Assembly: GCF_963678635.1 (NCBI RefSeq)
Contig: NC_087069.1
Location: 52,791,251 to 52,855,250 of the forward strand
Direction: 5' to 3'
From: Symsagittifera roscoffensis
Taxonomy: Eukaryota > Xenacoelomorpha > Acoela > Convolutidae
DNA length: 64,000 bases
The notes beneath the pieces were generated by a model, which saw nothing but the letters and a program-made list of their open reading frames with translations, was not told the origin of the DNA and did no database searches. Below are positions 59,256-64,000 of the stretch, one piece after another (the stretch's first letter is position 1; every line of letters begins with the position of its first letter). Made by a program: the position numbers and the translations under genes.

Positions 59256-61059
59256 TAAAATGTCACGTTTTAGTATGAGCTTTGATGACTAGTAAGAACG
59301 AATTTTCTAGTTTTATTTTTTTGATTTTTGCTGTTTTTGAGGAGGTATTTGATAGACAACAAAATCTTTTCCACTTTGCTTAACTTTTCTAATTCCAAAA
59401 CGTGTTTAATTTTTATAGGGCGAATAACCTGATGGTATAATGCAAAGTACAAAACTTCTCAACAATTTATTGTTTGCTCAACATCAGTTTCATTGCATAA
59501 TGACGAAATCCATAAAACTTTTCAATTGGAATAGAGTACTAGTTAGTTAACTACGAGAAACCATTATTTTTTTTAAAAATCGGATTTGTCCCTATGATTG
59601 CTTTCTGTTCTCGATTTTGATTTGTCATTATAGTTTTTTTTTTATTTTCAACAGTTAGGAAATAAAAAAAACAACCCGTTCAACAACCAGAAAACCTGAG
59701 CCTCACAAGGTTTTGTTTCCATGTGTTTTCTGTTGCATTTTTCATTGAAATCGACTAGCTCAATGATAAGTTTTAGATTCAAAAAACAAAGTACATTCTG
59801 AAAATTTTGCTACAAAGTGGTCACAAGAAAAAGAAAATTGTTCAATTTTAGACAAAAGGCGTTAGATCATTTCTGAATTGCTGGTTCAAATTTCTTTTTT
59901 CCATTTTTCCATTTTTTTCCATTGTTGGTTTAAAATCATTAACAATTTCAGAGAGTTGAGTTTGTGAAAATGCAGCAAATCTGCAAGCAATGCACAATCT
60001 GAATAAACACTCGACGAAAATATCAGCGCTTCAAACATACTAACGCTGTCAGTGTTTATTGTCTGCGAAGAGCATTGTGAAAGATCACTTTCGGTGAGCT
60101 GCAAGGCATAGGGTCGGGTAAAAACAAACCCATAAAAACTGGAGAATTGTAATGAGTGGGATTAGCTCGTTGTTCAAAACGGACAAATTGGTTTTTTTTG
60201 CGAATTATTTTGCTGGAAAACGAAACCAACCTAAATGGTCCTTTACAAGAATCAAGTTGTAGCTTACCGTAAGTGAAAAAATCAAAAAGATGCTGCAGCC
60301 ATCAACTGCGTATAAGGCGAGATGATAGCTGTTTTGGTTAGCGGAGAGGCATCATGGACTTTAAAATATTTAAAAAAAAAGTGACGAAAGAGAGCCTGCG
60401 TAATTCCACAAGGAAGAACTGTCTTGGGGATACTTGGTTGTACAAAACGTTGTGGCTTATCTGCTATAACAAGTAAACGCTCCGCCAACGAGCTGTACAG
60501 CTTGGCAGTGGTGTATAATTAATAAATTTAACTAGCATTTTTGGCATAACATATCAAGTGCCTTAGGAAGGTCAAGTGTGGCGGGAACAGTACGTAAAGC
60601 AGGGAGTTTGTTGTTACAACCATCCGTACTAAAAAATATTTAAGGGTTCGCAATTGGGTTTTGTTGGAGCTGAAAAGTCTTTTGGGATATATTTCTTTCA
60701 AAACACATAGACGAACCTCTGTTAAAATTTAACAGTGGGCCTAGAGAGAAATAGGCTTGTACGGTTCGGTATGTTTCTAGTCCTTTTCAGTTTTGTGCAA
60801 CAAGATTACGTTGAAAATTTTCCACATCAATGAAGAAAATTGGAAAGAGTTGCAGAACTACAAACAAAAAAAAACACATAATCTTATTCAGCTCACCTAG
60901 AGATGTTCTGGAAAACAAAATTTTGGCAAAAAAGATCTCAAACGTGAAAATAATATCCAGATGCAATGTCTACTCAATATGGTAATTTACTTATCGGTTA
61001 AACCCAAAACTTAGTTCATTCCTCACGTTATGGCTCCAATAGCAACACAGCTTCAAAAA

Positions 61060-61300
61060 AGTTTACTTTACCAGGTCGAACAGAGACAAAAATTCGACGA
61101 TGAGTATAGAATCCATCTCTTTTCTCCTAAGGATTTTGAACAATCCACTAAGTCTCCTAAAACAATTTTTTCTCTTTTTGCCAAAAAAATGATCACTTTC
61201 TGAGTGATGTCTGCTAAGCCTATTGAGAGGAGAGATGAAACATATTAAAAAAAAACAAGAAAAATTTAAAAATAAACTTCGGAATGAAAAGGGAAGAACA
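61060..61300 (+). pseudogene. BESS-like coding segment, copy 2, cut by the assembly gap
   Basis: Resembles 57,895-58,215 in two frames: FDDEYRIHLFSPKDFEQS (against EDEYFINLYSPWTLKM) and, after a frameshift, CLLSLLRGEMKHIKKKQEK followed by FKNKLRNEKGR (against CLLSLIGRVLQDLPKKDVVK). Two stops stand before the second block. The sequence runs directly into unknown bases at 61,301. Confidence 0.4.
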
Positions 61301-61500
61301 NNNNNNNNNNNNNNNNNNNNNNNNNNNNNNNNNNNNNNNNNNNNNNNNNNNNNNNNNNNNNNNNNNNNNNNNNNNNNNNNNNNNNNNNNNNNNNNNNNNN
61401 NNNNNNNNNNNNNNNNNNNNNNNNNNNNNNNNNNNNNNNNNNNNNNNNNNNNNNNNNNNNNNNNNNNNNNNNNNNNNNNNNNNNNNNNNNNNNNNNNNNN
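61301..61500. other. Assembly gap, 200 N
   Basis: Exactly 200 unknown bases; the round number may be a placeholder rather than a measured length. Frames crossing it are meaningless. Confidence 0.99.
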
Positions 61501-61760
61501 GGGTGGATTTTCTCGTCTCTCTGTGACAATTGCTGTTCAAGTGGTTTTGTGAGTGCGTTCCTCCATCGGATAATCAATTTGAATCTCTCCAGGAAATTCA
61601 GAGGCTAGAGTCGGCCTGGGGAGTGGAGCCACCAACTCCGCCTCCTACTACCTAATTTGCAGATACTTCGACTCCTGTTACTCGCCTCTAGTAGGTCCTT
61701 GATGTAATGAGCGGACACCCGAAAACAGATGAGGAGAAACTTCAACTGCACCCAGAGAGA
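61501..61760 (+). other. Possible exon remnant beside the gap
   Basis: Richer in GC than its surroundings. One plus frame is open for 42 codons (61,527-61,655) and reads QEIQRLESAWGVEPPTPPPT before a stop. A later piece (DVMSGHPKTDEEKLQLHPE) is open in the same or a neighbouring frame. No family recognised; it could belong to whatever lies in the gap. Confidence 0.2.
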
Positions 61761-62199
61761 AAAAATTGACAAGAGTGGAACAATCTCTGCTACACTTGGA
61801 GCCTATTTGAAAGACTTTGAAGCCTCATTTGCGTTTTGGACTGGTTCATTGTGACAGCTGAGTTGCAGTTTATTATCTGGTTTCATAACTTTTTGTGATT
61901 ATTGGAAATTTCAAACAGCAAAAATTTTCAAGTTCTTGATAAAAAACAAAAAGCAATACAATAAACAAAACTAGTCTTTACAAAGTTATCCACAATTTGC
62001 AACTTATGAGTCATTTATGGATAGTTCAAAAAACAGAATTACCAAAAAAACCAAAATAATATTCTTCTAGAAAAAAGCTTATTTTGAAAAACGGCTCAAA
62101 ATTTGCCTCACAAACAAGACGTTTTACGGTCTTGATGCTCTAGTACAAAATGAATAACTAGTTCGGAGGAGCATACATGCAGCATGTATTACACACGTC

Positions 62200-64000
62200 G
62201 CATATAAATTGATTTAGTGATTTTTTTTCTAGAATTACTTGACAAATCGGGAATCAAAATTAGAATGATTCAAGTTAACGTTATAATTTAATTTTTGATA
62301 CACTTCTAAACAGTCACACTTACATGATAAAAACTTCTGTACATGAGCATATGCACAAAGACACAAGTAAATTCATGCTCAAACACACACACATGTGCTT
62401 TAATATGCCAAGTTTCTAGTGCTATACTTTACATCCTTCTTGACAACTCAGTTACAGAAACATTTCAGAGTTTAAACATAAAATAATTTTCAACAAGCAG
62501 CTATAAGTTTCAAGTTGTTTGGTTAAGCATAATAGACGAATTACCGTTTAAAACACACAGACAACAATCTAATTACTTAAAAACAAACAAATACACAGAC
62601 AAGCATAAAAAATAGGTTGTAAAAAGTACTTAATGGAGGAACAGATATATAAACTCTACACAATTATACACAGCTAGACAAATGTACGTTTAAATTACTC
62701 AATACAAGTGTTGTTCATGTAAAGTATCTTGTGAATTACTCTTAATGGTTTCAACAAAATGCTTTAAAAAAGAAAAGAGTCTGGTTTTTGGTTGTAATTT
62801 TAGCTGTATATGGTATTTGAGCGTCTAAAAGGGCTTGTTTGAACATATAAATGAGTGAGAATTTATACAGAAGAATAAATAAGCCTACATAAAAATATTA
62901 TCAAATAAGTAAATGAAATCGCAGTAATTACAAATACATATATTTACGCATACGCACATTACATACTTTCAAACACATAACTATATACATATACAGGAAC
63001 AAGTACTTACATACGAATGAAATATCTGGACTGTGTTGTTCATTTACAGTTTCTAGAAAAATTTTCACAATTTTCTAAACAATGTTAAATGTTTAAGCGA
63101 ATAACAAAAAAACAATCTTGATTTTTTTTTGGATACAAACATAATTAAACACCTGTTTAAATACTTTTCACAGCTATTCAACCACAAACAAATACACAAA
63201 CATACATACAAAGCTAACCCAACAAATAATTATACAATGTGTCTGATACAATATTGGTGCTGAAATAACTTTTGATGGAACCCTGCGTCTTCCAGACAAA
63301 GAGTGACATTAATTAATTTGAATTTGTTTAGTTATATCCACTTACAATACATCTCTTAAATTGATTCATTAACGATACAAATAAGAAAGCACACTGAAAA
63401 ACTTACAAAAAACAATTGAAAGACCCACAGACAATGCATATCCGCAGACAATGCACACATACACAAATGCAAACATCTTTAGAGACATAGACTAAAACAT
63501 GAGAAGACTCACAAAAACTGGTAAATTAACCCAGAAAAATGAAGACAACTAGTACGATGAGTTTGAAATACAATTTGGATTCTGATTATGGTTTTGCGTC
63601 TGAAAATGTTTCTGTGACCACATTCTTACATCATTAATTACGTATAAACACACAAGTTTACAATTGCTAACACAAACATGTGTAAACATAAGAACAAATG
63701 CACACAAAATTTGTACTGATACACAAAACAAACTTATAAAATGATTCATCTAGAGTATCTGGTGAAGTATTTTAGATTGTTCTGGAACAATTAGTCGCAG
63801 AATTTTGATCGAAATTGAGTTTAGGTTTTAATCAGTTAAAGTCATGTTTCCTGAATTGCTTCCAAAGAGTACATGTAAAAGAGTACCCAATAAAAAAGAA
63901 CAATACCTACTTAAAAACATATATAGATACATCCATACAAACTTACATATATACAAGTAAGAGAAAAAAATTATACACAAGAGGCAAATAATAAAATTAG
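62200..64000. repeat. CA/TA-rich low-complexity tract
   Basis: Clusters of ACAYAC-like sequence recur at about 62,340-62,400, 62,545-62,690, 62,940-63,000, 63,170-63,230, 63,410-63,500, 63,650-63,730 and 63,900-63,970, separated by T-rich segments of 150-250 bp. No gene seen. It may be a very diverged tandem repeat or simply low-complexity DNA. Confidence 0.5.

Noticed and set aside
61220-61577. Open frames across the gap
   Set aside because: They consist mainly of unknown residues from the 200 N.

Overview
The window is eukaryotic, AT-rich, non-genic DNA, most likely from an invertebrate animal. This is inferred from the Ty3/Gypsy retroelement of a type common in invertebrates, the long satellite, a hAT-like miniature element, decayed coding relics and a 200-base assembly gap. 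I cannot name the species. I see no rRNA, tRNA or CRISPR array and no clearly intact host gene; almost every coding stretch is a fragment or carries stops and frameshifts.

Layout. (1) 1-1430: two small direct duplications. The first holds a minus-strand reading frame that is clean over 112 codons and runs off the left edge; its neighbouring copy is frameshifted. (2) About 1430-29,405: a 28-kb satellite array of roughly 160 monomers of about 172 bp. Each monomer ends in a variant of one box: GGTCCC repeated 11-12 bp apart, then an inverted copy GGGACC. The same monomer family is arranged three ways in one array: an 860-bp pentamer (1.4-9.0 kb), a 342-bp A/B dimer (9.0-28.4 kb) and single 175-bp monomers (28.4-29.2 kb). 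Larger duplications (1027 bp; about 3.2-3.9 kb at offsets of 8.6-9.25 kb) lie on top. (3) 29,411-43,460: five tandem, decayed copies of a roughly 3-kb unit. On the minus strand each carries a broken gene for an unrecognised protein, coiled-coil-like with degenerate C2H2 fingers at its end. A Gypsy fragment sits in the fourth copy. (4) 43,460-45,256: a second, older Gypsy gag relic and a 443-bp hAT-like miniature element. (5) 45,257-55,860: a diverged minus-strand coding relic split by a complete but inactivated Ty3/Gypsy element (47,107-54,396; 346-bp LTRs, 5-bp target duplication GTTCT). (6) 55,860-64,000: AT-rich DNA with two copies of a BESS-like coding segment (57.9 and 61.1 kb), a few short exon-like frames, the gap, and CA/TA-rich low-complexity sequence.

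How it fits together: this looks like heterochromatin, a layered satellite block next to a graveyard of tandem gene relics and nested transposons. The most unusual item is the satellite: nucleosome-sized monomers, higher-order repeats of differing order side by side, and a strongly kept two-direct-plus-one-inverted box at which some phase changes and rearrangements fall. A centromeric or pericentromeric role is a hypothesis only.
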